Source: Candidatus Poribacteria bacterium (GTDB lineage Bacteria; Poribacteria; WGA-4E; WGA-3G). From it: a stretch of DNA of 64,000 bases. Where the stretch lies: contig OY282386.1 in NCBI GenBank assembly GCA_958295945.1, forward strand, positions 2,117,864-2,181,863. Reading direction: 5' to 3'. Of this stretch, positions 24,525 to 33,284 are shown piece by piece. Each line of letters starts with the position of its first letter. Position 1 is the first letter of the stretch. A program made the position numbers and the translations under genes. The notes below the pieces were generated by a model. That model saw only the letters and a list, made by a program, of their open reading frames with translations. It did no database searches and had not been told where the DNA came from.

Positions 24525-25472
24525 TTGGTAGCTGATCACACCGATAAATGGAGCCATGATCAACTCAATCGTTTTTTGAGAAATGAGAACATTCCTTCAA
24601 GCGAACTCTGGCAATCTGTCCAGGACACCATTGAGTCCGATGATGAAGGATATATTATTTTTGATGATGTTGTGCTATCTAAACCGCAAGCGAAAGAGAT
24701 TGAGGCTCTCCGTTCTCAATGGAGTGGTAGCGACAAAAAAGTCGTTATAGGCATCGGTATTGTAACTTGTCTTTATGTCAATCCAAAGACACAAGAGTAT
24801 TGGATCATTGATTACCGCATTTATGACAAAGATCATGATGGCAAAACCAAAATAGACCATTTACTTGAAATGTTGCAAAACGCTCACTTCAAAAAACAGC
24901 TCCCGTTTCGGACAGTGCTGGTGGATAGTTGGTATGCCTCAATGCGAGTCATGAAAGCGATTGAAAAACTTTCTAAGATTTATTATGTGCCACTGAAACG
25001 CAATCGTCTTGTAGACGGGACAGACGGCGTTGAACCACACCAACAAATCCAAAAGTTATCTTGGACACAGACAGAAACCCAACACGGAAAGCACGTGCAC
25101 ATCAAGAAGTTTCCAAAAGGGCATCAAGTGAAGTTGTTCCGGCTAGTCTCCTCTAACGGACGCACGGAATATATTGCGACAAACGATTTATCTCAATCGG
25201 ATGCGGATGCGACACGCCAAGAATGTCGCGTGCGTTGGAAGATGGAACAACTTCATCGTGAGATCAAACAAGTCACCGGTATTGGTAAATGTCAATGCCG
25301 CAAGTTGCGTGCCCAAAGAAATCATATTGCCTGTTGTTTTCAAGTCCGGGTCTGTTTGAAACGTGTTGCGCGCAAACATGGTCCAACAATTTATGAACTA
25401 AAACAAAGTTTATTGGATGATTATATGCGATTTCAACTCTCTAATCCTTCAATAATTTTTAAAAATGCGTAA
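24525..25472 (+). pseudogene. IS701-type DDE transposase, N-terminus missing
   Basis: The 315 residues begin abruptly with VADHTDKWSHDQLNRFLRNE, which in full transposases of this type lies some 30-50 residues after the start. DDE-fold segments follow: IIFDDVVLSKP, FRTVLVDSWYASMRVMKAI (catalytic aspartates) and RWKMEQLHREIKQVTGIGKCQCRKL (catalytic glutamate), ending in a helical tail. The stop codon lies within the 13-base terminal repeat TGCGTAAGTTCTG (25466-25478). The left end is gone, replaced by the palindromic direct repeat, so the element is immobile but might still serve related ends if expressed. Confidence 0.78.
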
Positions 25473-25478
25473 GTTCTG
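25466..25478 (+). repeat. Right terminal repeat of the truncated transposase element
   Basis: TGCGTAAGTTCTG differs by one base from the MITE end at 36853-36865 and the solo end at 2420-2432. This links the MITE family to this transposase type. Confidence 0.7.
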
Positions 25479-25535
25479 ATAATATTAAATTGAAAATAGT
25501 AGCCAATAAAATAAATTGATACTTCCCCTACGTTA

Positions 25536-25557
25536 GGCGAGGTTTCCTAACCTCACC
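25536..25557 (-). repeat. Dispersed hairpin repeat, inverted copy
   Basis: GGCGAGGTT-TCCT-AACCTCACC is the reverse complement of the repeat at 24357-24378. The pair encloses the truncated transposase and the second direct repeat. Confidence 0.65.
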
Positions 25558-25577
25558 TATGCATTGTGTCTAATTAA

Positions 25578-26713
25578 TTGAGGGGTGTGCATAATTGAAT
25601 TTAGTCAGGATATAGGTTAAACTCTTATTAAAAGAATAATCTAAAAGGAGTATTAACCATGAGTTATCCTGACCAAAGATATTATATCACATTTTTCTCT
25701 AAACGCTACAAAGATTTTGAAAAGTCTATCAACGCCAATCAATCCAAACCGAAAGGAAGACCTAAAGTGCATCCTGATAGTTCACTGATTATCTTTTTTG
25801 CGATTATGCTGATGAGAGGCATAAATCGGTTTAAAGCACAGCACGCTTTTCTTTGTGAACATCCAGCCTGGGTAAAAAAACTCAAGTTCAAAAGCATTCC
25901 GGATCGGACAACTTTATCCCGTCGCTATAAACAACTTGCACCCAGGATTGAGCAGTTCGTTGACTATCTCGGTGACTTAGGTGCCGCATTAGACACCGAT
26001 ACGCCTCGAGATGTTGTCTTTGTTGACAAAAGCCTCTATAAAGCAGAAGGCAGTGTGTGGCATCAAAAAGACCGAAAAGAAAATCACATTCCCGAAGGTT
26101 TGCGCAACCTTGATACCGATGCAAGTTGGTCAACAAGCAAGTATCGTGGATGGGTTTATGGGTATGGACTGCATCTGACGACAACAGCGAAAGGTTTTCC
26201 GATGTTCGCAAATGTTTGGACCGCTTCTGTAAGCGAAAAAACAGGACTTGATCAAAGGACTGACGCACTTCTAGCGAGAAATATCCAATATGTCGTTGCG
26301 GATGCTGGCTATACCGACTTTACTCGCACTCAGACACTTGCAAAAGATGGACTTTTCCTTTTGACACCAATAACAGGTGCTAAAGCTACTGAAAAGGTAG
26401 CTTATCTAAAAGCGATTGAAACATCACCGCAGCTTGAAACTTATCAAAAACAACGCAAAACTGCGATTGAACCGGTTTTCAATCTGTTGACCGATCTGAC
26501 AGGAACAAAGAACAATCAGAAACAACTGCCAATATCTCGTCTTGAAAATGTGAGAACCTTTCTGATTTTGGCAATCGTCTTGCTACAAATAGCAATGTTG
26601 GTCAACTCAATATGGAACAGACCTCACAGAGAGGTATCAAGAATGAAAACATTATTTCAATAAACGGAGTGAAAAGGACTATTTTGTTATCAATATTTAT
26701 GCACACCCCTCAA
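25578..26713 (+). mobile_element. Complete insertion sequence with TTGAGGGGTGTGCATAA inverted ends
   Basis: The left end TTGAGGGGTGTGCATAA (25578-25594) and the right end TTATGCACACCCCTCAA (26697-26713) are perfect 17-base inverted repeats around one transposase gene, giving an 1136-base element. A clear target duplication is not visible. The ends share GGGGTGTG with the MITE-like family but differ after that. Confidence 0.88.
25659..26663 (+). CDS. DDE transposase (IS4/IS5-like group)
   Basis: The 334-residue transposase has an N-terminal helical DNA-binding part (PKVHPDSSLIIFFAIMLMRGI, FKSIPDRTTLSRRYKQL) and a DDE domain: DVVFVDKSLYKAEG (first aspartate), NIQYVVADAGYTD (second) and KTAIEPVFNLLTDLTG (glutamate). 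The C-terminal LENVRTFLILAIVLLQIAML is the usual hydrophobic helix. AAAAGGAG precedes the ATG. Frame and ends are intact, so the element may be active. Confidence 0.9.
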   Translation: MSYPDQRYYITFFSKRYKDFEKSINANQSKPKGRPKVHPDSSLIIFFAIMLMRGINRFKAQHAFLCEHPAWVKKLKFKSIPDRTTLSRRYKQLAPRIEQFVDYLGDLGAALDTDTPRDVVFVDKSLYKAEGSVWHQKDRKENHIPEGLRNLDTDASWSTSKYRGWVYGYGLHLTTTAKGFPMFANVWTASVSEKTGLDQRTDALLARNIQYVVADAGYTDFTRTQTLAKDGLFLLTPITGAKATEKVAYLKAIETSPQLETYQKQRKTAIEPVFNLLTDLTGTKNNQKQLPISRLENVRTFLILAIVLLQIAMLVNSIWNRPHREVSRMKTLFQ

Positions 26714-26806
26714 CTAACTGATCTATTGCCTATGCCAGAATCCCATAGCATTCAAAATTTAAAATTACCAATAGTAGAAAAACACACAACCAAAATACTG
26801 CACTAA

Positions 26807-27991
26807 ATGCGTCTTAAACTAACACAACTTATCATAGTCTATCTTCCTGCATTATTTATTGATTTTGCCTTTAGCAGTGTCTTAACGAATTCCTCATTTT
26901 ATTCAAGCACACTCAATTTTTCAACTACATTCTTAGGCGTATTGGTTGCTATTGCAACAGCCTTCTACACGTTTCTTGCAATCCCTTTTGGTAATCTATC
27001 TGATAGAATTGAACGACATAGGATGCTATATCTCGGTTGTCTTCTAATTGCAAGTGTAAGCATTTTACTTCGTTTTTACAGTAGTAAATTACATCTATTG
27101 TTGATATTCCCGTGTATCGGTATCAGCATGGCACTCTTTTGGCCTGCCTATGAAGCATGGCTTGCAGAACGAGAAGGTGAAGAGAAGTTAATTCACAGGG
27201 TCATGCTTTTCAATCTTTTCTGGAGTACCGGAATAACTTTGGGACCAACTGTTTCAGGATATTTATATAAAGATGAACAACCATTTACACCATTATATCT
27301 TGTTGCAGGTTTTGGATTGATAACAATCATTACCATCTTTCTCAGCAATTCACAACCTGAAAAAGCCTTCTTAGGAGAGCAATCGGATCAAACTCAAACA
27401 CTGTTTCCTCCCCCTTCAGAACGAAAGAAATACCTAAATATTGCAAGATGTGCAAATTTTACATCTTGGTTTGCACTCGGCGTTTTACGATGGCTTAATC
27501 CAAAACTGACGAAGGATATGGGGATATTTCCAACAACATTCGGAAACATGATGCTTGCACTTGGGGGGATGCAAACTATTTCATTTCTTTTTCTCGGAAC
27601 AAGTTATTCAACACGGTGGCACTATCGCATAGGACCATTGGTGTTGATGCAAGGATTAGCAATCTTATGTTTAATTGGAATATGGTGGATTGATAACATA
27701 ATATTCTGGGTATTTGCGTGCGCAATCATTGGAGTATCTGTGGCATTTACATATTTCGGCAGTCTCTATTACGGATTGCACATGCATTCCGATAAAGGAA
27801 ATAAAAGCGGTTGGCATGAAGCAGCTCTGGGATTTGGTAGTCTATTAGGACCGCTACTTGGAGGATTAGCTGCTGATTCCACCCTCGGTATAAAAAGTCC
27901 ATATCTGTTGTGTGCGGGGGTGATCTTTATCGGAATAGTTGTCGAAGTGTTCATAGTATCAAAGAATCGGTTGGCAGTGGATGTTCTTTGA
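26807..27991 (+). CDS. Major facilitator superfamily transporter
   Basis: The 394-residue protein has about 12 hydrophobic helices and the MFS signature GNLSDRIERHRMLYLG between helices 2 and 3 (the GxxxDRxGRR-type loop). A central loop with EQSDQTQTLFPPPSERKK separates the two six-helix halves. The substrate cannot be read from sequence. Its 3' end overlaps the oppositely oriented enolase-superfamily gene by 41 bases. Confidence 0.87.
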   Translation: MRLKLTQLIIVYLPALFIDFAFSSVLTNSSFYSSTLNFSTTFLGVLVAIATAFYTFLAIPFGNLSDRIERHRMLYLGCLLIASVSILLRFYSSKLHLLLIFPCIGISMALFWPAYEAWLAEREGEEKLIHRVMLFNLFWSTGITLGPTVSGYLYKDEQPFTPLYLVAGFGLITIITIFLSNSQPEKAFLGEQSDQTQTLFPPPSERKKYLNIARCANFTSWFALGVLRWLNPKLTKDMGIFPTTFGNMMLALGGMQTISFLFLGTSYSTRWHYRIGPLVLMQGLAILCLIGIWWIDNIIFWVFACAIIGVSVAFTYFGSLYYGLHMHSDKGNKSGWHEAALGFGSLLGPLLGGLAADSTLGIKSPYLLCAGVIFIGIVVEVFIVSKNRLAVDVL

Positions 27992-29087
27992 TATAATCTT
28001 CGTCCACAGTGATTCCAAGACCCGGACCATCTGGAACAGTTACGATGTGATCGTTAATTTCTACGCCACTTATCACCATATCATTCAGAAACGCAGGCGC
28101 ATTCAGTTCAGCTGGAAGTACCAAATCCAAGGTTGAAAACAGATGTACACTTGCCATAAAACCGACTCCTGCTTCTGTCAAACCACTACCAAGTAATTCC
28201 ATGCCATTTGCTTCTGCTATGTAGACACTTTTGAGACAATTAGATATGCCACCTGATTTACATATCTTTAATACCACTGCATCTGCACAATCAAGACGTG
28301 CTATTTTACCAAGATCAAAATGTGTGAAACAACCTTCATCAATCGCAATCGGAACCGACGTTCCATCCTTAACTCTCTTCATACCATACCAATCTTGACT
28401 CGCGACAGGTTGCTCCATACAATATATCTCATGAACATCCTCAACCCGTTTTAACAATTGTAGTGCGTTAGCAGGAGTATAAGACTGATTCGCATCTATC
28501 CATAGTTTAGCATTGGGTGATGCTTCGTGAATCGCTCTTAATCTATCTTCATCCAAATCGGGAATACCTTCAACTTTCACCTTAAAACAAGTACAAGGTG
28601 ATAATGCTCTTGCTTTCAATGCCATTATCTCTGGCGTGTCAATACTCAGGGCATAACTAAGAGGCAAAGTTTTGTGTCGCATACCACCAAGATGTGTATG
28701 AATCGGTATATTTAAAATGTGACCACACAAGTCATGAAGTGCTATGTCTACAGCAGCTTTAGCAAATGGATGGCCATTACTTACAGCCGGTTTCAATGTT
28801 TGATAAATTGAGTCATCTACTTCGTTGCGACTGAGTGGGTTTCTGCCAAGAAGTAAAGGTGTAATATGCTGACGAATAGTTGTTGTGATTGATTCAGTCG
28901 TCTCATAACTCCAAGATGGTAGCGCGCGTTGTTCTCCCCAACCGACATATCCATCGTCAGTTGTAATTTTGACAAATATGTGACTACCAGCAGAGGACAC
29001 ATCTCCAACAAAACCGGTCCCAATTACAAAAACATCCTTCATCGCAATGGCAGTGGGAAAAACTTCTACTTGTGCAATTTTACTCAT
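27951..29087 (-). CDS. Enolase-superfamily enzyme, dipeptide epimerase / muconate cycloisomerase type
   Basis: I chose the ATG at 29087 (MSKIAQVEVFPTAIAMK); the frame extends further upstream without matching the family. The 378-residue enzyme has the KXK acid/base motif in CFKVKVEG, metal ligands in LWIDANQS, MEQPV and IDEGC, and the second lysine in VVLKICKSGG. This set is that of the muconate-lactonizing subgroup, which includes dipeptide epimerases and N-acylamino acid racemases. Which substrate it uses is open. It converges on the MFS gene, overlapping it by 41 bases. Confidence 0.85.
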   Translation of the reverse strand: MSKIAQVEVFPTAIAMKDVFVIGTGFVGDVSSAGSHIFVKITTDDGYVGWGEQRALPSWSYETTESITTTIRQHITPLLLGRNPLSRNEVDDSIYQTLKPAVSNGHPFAKAAVDIALHDLCGHILNIPIHTHLGGMRHKTLPLSYALSIDTPEIMALKARALSPCTCFKVKVEGIPDLDEDRLRAIHEASPNAKLWIDANQSYTPANALQLLKRVEDVHEIYCMEQPVASQDWYGMKRVKDGTSVPIAIDEGCFTHFDLGKIARLDCADAVVLKICKSGGISNCLKSVYIAEANGMELLGSGLTEAGVGFMASVHLFSTLDLVLPAELNAPAFLNDMVISGVEINDHIVTVPDGPGLGITVDEDYIKEHPLPTDSLIL

Positions 29088-29205
29088 GATTATTGTAAAT
29101 CTCCAAATATAGGAATTATCGAACAGCAGATTATTCTTTGTCTCGTATCTAAACATATACATTCTACCACTACTATGATTATATATCAAATGATTAGAAT
29201 AACGA

Positions 29206-29329
29206 GGGTGTGTAAAGTTTTTGTCACTAACTTCTCACCAAACATTGTAGAGGCGGGTCTCTGTGCACGCCCATTGCCTTACAGGACAAGGAATGGCGGG
29301 GCACAGAGACCCCGCTATTCCTTGGGATT
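29206..29329. repeat. Partial MITE-like element with GC-rich inner palindrome
   Basis: The left end GGGTGTGTAAAGTTTTTGTCA is followed by an inner pair GGCGGGTCTCTGTGCACGCC and GGCGGGGCACAGAGACCCCG (to about 29329). No right end is visible. It occupies most of the 419-base gap before the LON-domain gene; the rest of the gap is AT-rich with nothing recognisable. Confidence 0.68.
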
Positions 29330-29506
29330 GTCAAACTCCTCATTTCAATGTCTCTGAAGTTACTCTAATTATTTCTTGACAAAACTATAATGTATGTGTC
29401 AAAATAATAAGGACAACATAATACATTTATAGTATCCCATAATAAAACAGTAATTGGTTTCAATATAAATCCTGATGTCCTAATGTGAACAGATTAAGGT
29501 ATTGAC

Positions 29507-30160
29507 ATGAATTCAGAACAAAACAACATTGAAGAAAAAACACTTCCACTCTTCCCTCTAAATCTTGTTTTATTCCCGGGAGGAGTCCTTCCATTGTACA
29601 TTTTTGAGCCTAGATATCGCGAGATGGTGAAGTTCTGTATTAGAAGTGAATCGTCTATTGGTATCGTAATGATCAAGGAAGGGGCTGAAGTCGGTGAAAA
29701 TGCTACACCATGCAAGATCGGTACCGCAGTAGATCTGATTGAAGTTGATCGGTTTCCTGATGGACGGATGAATATTATGACATCAGGACATTCAAGATTT
29801 GAGATTATAGAAGTTGATGATGAACTACCCTATCTGGTAGGACGCGTCAAGATGCTTGACTCTTTAGATTCTGAACATGATTCGAGTCTTGATGGAATTG
29901 CAAGTGATACTCGTGAACTATATATAGAATATGAAACATTATCAAGTTTTTTAATTTTTGGTTGGTTGCCACCAGAGGAGATACCACAACATCCTCAACA
30001 ATTAGCATATCAAATAGGAACGCGATTACGCATTTCCCTTGAAGAAAAACAAGACCTATTAGAAATACAATCATTCGATGAACTCCTTAAATGTGAAATT
30101 GATATACTAAAAAAACTGAATAAACAAATTGCTTTCCAATTATCAGCTCGGAACAATTGA
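29507..30160 (+). CDS. LON N-terminal (substrate-binding) domain protein
   Basis: The 217-residue protein is a stand-alone LON_substr_bdg domain: LPLFPLNLVLFPGGVLPLYIFEPRYREM (residues 14-41), IGIVMIKEG, CKIGTAVDLIEVDRFPDGRMNIMTSGHSRF and LPYLVGRV. In Lon protease this domain recognises substrates; here no ATPase or protease follows, as is common for such short proteins in bacteria. The C-terminal part is helical. A phosphatidyltransferase gene follows after 69 bases. Confidence 0.92.
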   Translation: MNSEQNNIEEKTLPLFPLNLVLFPGGVLPLYIFEPRYREMVKFCIRSESSIGIVMIKEGAEVGENATPCKIGTAVDLIEVDRFPDGRMNIMTSGHSRFEIIEVDDELPYLVGRVKMLDSLDSEHDSSLDGIASDTRELYIEYETLSSFLIFGWLPPEEIPQHPQQLAYQIGTRLRISLEEKQDLLEIQSFDELLKCEIDILKKLNKQIAFQLSARNN

Positions 30161-30229
30161 ATAAATAATTTGATAGAGTTTATACAGTGTCAACTTCAAT
30201 GTGTTGACATCAGTAGGTCTAAGAGATAA

Positions 30230-30871
30230 ATGGCACTCAAGCCTCCTATTCCTCAATTCACGGATACTCGGACTATCCACATCTCTGGGAGAGAATTCTT
30301 ATATATCAGCAATCTACTCTCAATGTTCAGGTTGTTGATAGTTCCGCTCCTATTTTGGTACATTTATAATGAACAATACAAACACGCAGTTGTAGTTGGA
30401 ACAATCGCAATTATCTCAGACATACTGGATGGGTTTTTTGCACGTTTACTGGATCAACATTCTGAACTCGGTATAATTCTTGATCCTATTGCAGACAAAT
30501 TCGCTATTGGTGCTGGAATAGTCGCTATAGCAATTTCAACGGCTGAAACAACTGGTATTCCTTTATGGGCATTGTTCGCTGTAATTTTTCGTGATGTTGC
30601 AATTGTATTAGGAAATGTCTATCTTGCATATCGCGCAAAAATGATTACAAGGTCAAATTGGTGGGGTAAGTGCACCAGTTTCTCTTTAGCAATCGCACTT
30701 ATCCTTTACCTAATACGTTCTATGGATTTGGATTTCCCTCTTCCTGAAGATATTGAATTATATTGTCTTTACATAGCATTGTGTTTTGTTGGTATCTCAT
30801 TTGTAAGTTATTCACGACACATGCTGCGAGTCTTAAAAACTGAATCAATACGAGAAAACACAATTCAGTGA
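30230..30871 (+). CDS. CDP-alcohol phosphatidyltransferase (PgsA-like)
   Basis: The 213-residue membrane enzyme has the family signature in full: DILDGFFAR (D-x2-D-G-x2-A-R), then GIILDPIADK (G-x3-D-x3-D). Five or six hydrophobic helices follow the pattern of phosphatidylglycerophosphate synthases, which make PG-phosphate from CDP-diacylglycerol. The exact alcohol is inferred only. The start codon (ATG 30230) lacks a strong ribosome binding site. It lies between the LON-domain gene and a small coiled-coil protein gene. Confidence 0.88.
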   Translation: MALKPPIPQFTDTRTIHISGREFLYISNLLSMFRLLIVPLLFWYIYNEQYKHAVVVGTIAIISDILDGFFARLLDQHSELGIILDPIADKFAIGAGIVAIAISTAETTGIPLWALFAVIFRDVAIVLGNVYLAYRAKMITRSNWWGKCTSFSLAIALILYLIRSMDLDFPLPEDIELYCLYIALCFVGISFVSYSRHMLRVLKTESIRENTIQ

Positions 30872-30916
30872 TTTTAAATAACACACAACACATACGCTTT
30901 GTCTAAGGTATACTAT

Positions 30917-31348
30917 ATGGATCTGTATTTGAACCCCTCTGATGTCTCAGAAATTATCGGTGTTGATGAAGAAGTAATTAAGAAAACTTTAGAAAGAAAA
31001 CATCCTGAGATTGAGCCGTTTCTTCGGGTTGTTTCCTCGCCAACAGAAGAAATTGGTGAAACGTCTAAAGGAATCCTACAATTACGGATTGATGGATTGG
31101 CACCATTGATTACACACCTCAGTTTTAATATACCCACAAATGAGATTATTGAAAACTTAATTTCTCAAGTCGTTCATATCACATTTTTGAATGAAGATAA
31201 TGAAAAATTAAAAAATGAGATTGTTCAACTGAAGGAAAAAGTTAACAATCTCCAAGAAGAGAAAGCGGTTTTACGAGTGCAGTTTAATAATTTGCAGGAA
31301 GAGAATTCAAAGTCATGGATTCAACGTTTATTTAAACATGATAAATGA
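30917..31348 (+). CDS. Small coiled-coil protein, function unknown
   Basis: I took ATG 30917 (MDLYLNPSDVSEIIGVDEE), with TAAGG just upstream; a TTG at 30899 in frame is possible. Residues 4-20 look like a helix-turn-helix-type segment, and residues 85-135 are a strong heptad coiled coil (ENEKLKNEIVQLKEKVNNLQ and on), ending WIQRLFKHDK. A DNA-binding or scaffold role is conceivable but not shown. It is co-directional with its neighbours at short spacing. Confidence 0.6.
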   Translation: MDLYLNPSDVSEIIGVDEEVIKKTLERKHPEIEPFLRVVSSPTEEIGETSKGILQLRIDGLAPLITHLSFNIPTNEIIENLISQVVHITFLNEDNEKLKNEIVQLKEKVNNLQEEKAVLRVQFNNLQEENSKSWIQRLFKHDK

Positions 31349-31401
31349 GTTGTATGAATTAGTATAAGAAAATCCTATTGTAGTTCAACAATAATACACT
31401 T

Positions 31402-32028
31402 ATGAAAAAACTTGATAGAAATCAAATCCTCGCAATATCTTTCATTATATTCGGTCTATTTTTTCAATATATACAATTGGATAACATCACATGGCTACCA
31501 GAACGTATAGCACACAGCAGCATTCTTCTTAAAGGCATCTCATTTGTCCTTTTGAGTATTGCAGCTATATTATCAAGTATTTCATTTAAAAACAAACAAC
31601 TAATCTCAATAATTTCAGGTGTCGGTATAGCATCAGGCTTATTATTCCTGTTTCTTCCAGTTCCACAATATCTAAAAGGATCAGCATTTCATCTGTTATT
31701 CACCTGTTCTATTGCTTTTGGAATGACGACGACGACAATTCGGTTTTCAACTATCGTTTCTTCAGTATGTATATGTCTTGGTGTCATTTTTCTATATCAA
31801 ACGATTTCACCCAGCCTTGGAAATGCTTCTCTATCTTTACTACTACCAGGTATAGTGGTCTTTTCCATTGTCAATACACATAAGGTCTTATGTGAAAAAA
31901 TATCAATTGGTCTCATTGCCCTCGGTCTAATTTCTCTTTGTCAACCTTTCCTAATCCTTTTTTATCAAACTGGTTTTCAATTGTTATTGACTGGTTTAAC
32001 AGGTTTTATTGTTGTAGCACATCGTTGA
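31402..32028 (+). CDS. Integral membrane protein, function unknown
   Basis: The 208-residue protein is nearly all hydrophobic, with about seven predicted helices (for example QILAISFIIFGLFFQYIQL, ISFVLLSIAAILSSISF, ISIIGVGIASGLLFLFL-like and a last one ending IVVAHR). No family motif is seen. The AT-rich codon use matches its neighbours. Confidence 0.6.
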   Translation: MKKLDRNQILAISFIIFGLFFQYIQLDNITWLPERIAHSSILLKGISFVLLSIAAILSSISFKNKQLISIISGVGIASGLLFLFLPVPQYLKGSAFHLLFTCSIAFGMTTTTIRFSTIVSSVCICLGVIFLYQTISPSLGNASLSLLLPGIVVFSIVNTHKVLCEKISIGLIALGLISLCQPFLILFYQTGFQLLLTGLTGFIVVAHR

Positions 32029-32126
32029 ATTTACAAGAAGTTGAATATCACTAATACCTGCCCCTCAAAACACCTGACTAATTTTCAAACGTATAGAATC
32101 ACAGTATCACGATATATATCTTGCCT

Positions 32127-33251
32127 ATGACATCAACAAAATCTAAGGATATAGTCATTATCGGTGCTGGTGTTATAGGTACTTCAATAGCATATCATCT
32201 ATCCCGTAGAACAGACTGCAACATCATTATTCTTGAACGCAATACGCCAGGATCAGGTGCATCAGAACATTCATTCGCTTGGGTCAATGCATTTGGGAAA
32301 GATCCGCGTGATTACCATACACTCAACCGTCGTTCCTTGGATATGTGGTATCGACTAGAACAACAACTTGATGGAGATATTGGTATCCATCTTGGTGGAG
32401 AAATGCGATGGGAATGTAGTAAAGAACGCGCCGTGCAACTGCAACTTCGTATACATCAACTTCAGACTTGGGGTTACCCATGCAGATTGATCTCACGAAA
32501 TGAAATGTTGGAATTAGAACCAGATTTATGTCCAAGAGATGTCACAGCAGCATCCTACTCAGAGGCTGATATACACATAGAAACTGACAAATTCATAGAT
32601 ACATGTCTTATAAAGACACGTGAAAATGGATCAGAAATCATTACAGAGACGAACGTTACAGGCTTCACAATTCGCAATGAGAACATCAAAACTGTCATTA
32701 CAACGAATACCGAATATCCGTGTGATATTGTAATTCTTGCATGCGGTGTGGAGACAACACAGTTAGCATTGAAAGTTGGTGTCAACATCCCACAACAAAG
32801 AAGTCCAGGAATTGTTATAAAGACAACACCTTGTTCAAAGGTGTTACAAAATGTAGCCGTAATCCACGCTCCACCAATGAATAATGAACTTCAACACCTA
32901 CATTTGCGTCAATTGGTTGATGGAACACTGAGAATTGGTCAAGGAACACAAGAAGGGATTAATCGGGACGACTCCCAACACCATGCAGACACACTCCTTG
33001 CAAATGCCAAAGAATACATTCCAAAAATCGGTAATGCAAGAGCAATTCCTACTCCAATTGGATATCGTCCGATGCCACTTGATGGGTATCCGATCATAGG
33101 TTTTACTAAAGCAATACAGAATATGTACATAGCATTAATGCACAGTGGAGTAACGTTAGCACCGTTGGTAGGTGAAATGGTAACATTGGAAATAGTAGAT
33201 GATGTTGATGTAGATTGGTTCAAACCATATCGTTTGGAAAGGTTTGTGTAA
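32127..33251 (+). CDS. FAD-dependent amino acid oxidase-type oxidoreductase (DAO family)
   Basis: The 374-residue enzyme starts with an FAD-binding fold, IVIIGAGVIGTSIAYHLSRR, and has the linked motif NIIILERNTPGSGASEHSFAWVN. Later segments GVETTQLALKVGVNIPQQRS and YRPMPLDGYPIIGFTKAIQNMYIALMHSGVTLAPLVGE match DAO-type enzymes such as glycine oxidase and sarcosine dehydrogenase. I preferred ATG 32127 to the TTG at 32121. Substrate unknown. A hairpin at its stop separates it from the convergent ABC binding-protein gene. Confidence 0.88.
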   Translation: MTSTKSKDIVIIGAGVIGTSIAYHLSRRTDCNIIILERNTPGSGASEHSFAWVNAFGKDPRDYHTLNRRSLDMWYRLEQQLDGDIGIHLGGEMRWECSKERAVQLQLRIHQLQTWGYPCRLISRNEMLELEPDLCPRDVTAASYSEADIHIETDKFIDTCLIKTRENGSEIITETNVTGFTIRNENIKTVITTNTEYPCDIVILACGVETTQLALKVGVNIPQQRSPGIVIKTTPCSKVLQNVAVIHAPPMNNELQHLHLRQLVDGTLRIGQGTQEGINRDDSQHHADTLLANAKEYIPKIGNARAIPTPIGYRPMPLDGYPIIGFTKAIQNMYIALMHSGVTLAPLVGEMVTLEIVDDVDVDWFKPYRLERFV

Positions 33252-33269
33252 GCGTGTCAAAAAACACGC
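33252..33269. terminator. Short hairpin between convergent genes
   Basis: GCGTGT and ACACGC form a six-pair stem with an A-rich loop immediately after the oxidoreductase stop and before the stop of the convergent gene at 33285. It could serve both directions. Confidence 0.4.
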
Positions 33270-33284
33270 CTATGATATAAATGA

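Noticed and set aside
26612..26806. Reading frame of 64 codons after the complete IS
   Set aside because: It runs through the transposase 3' end and the terminal repeat and looks like a chance frame.
28929..29357. Plus-strand frame of 142 codons
   Set aside because: It is antisense to the enolase-superfamily gene and continues into the MITE-like repeat.
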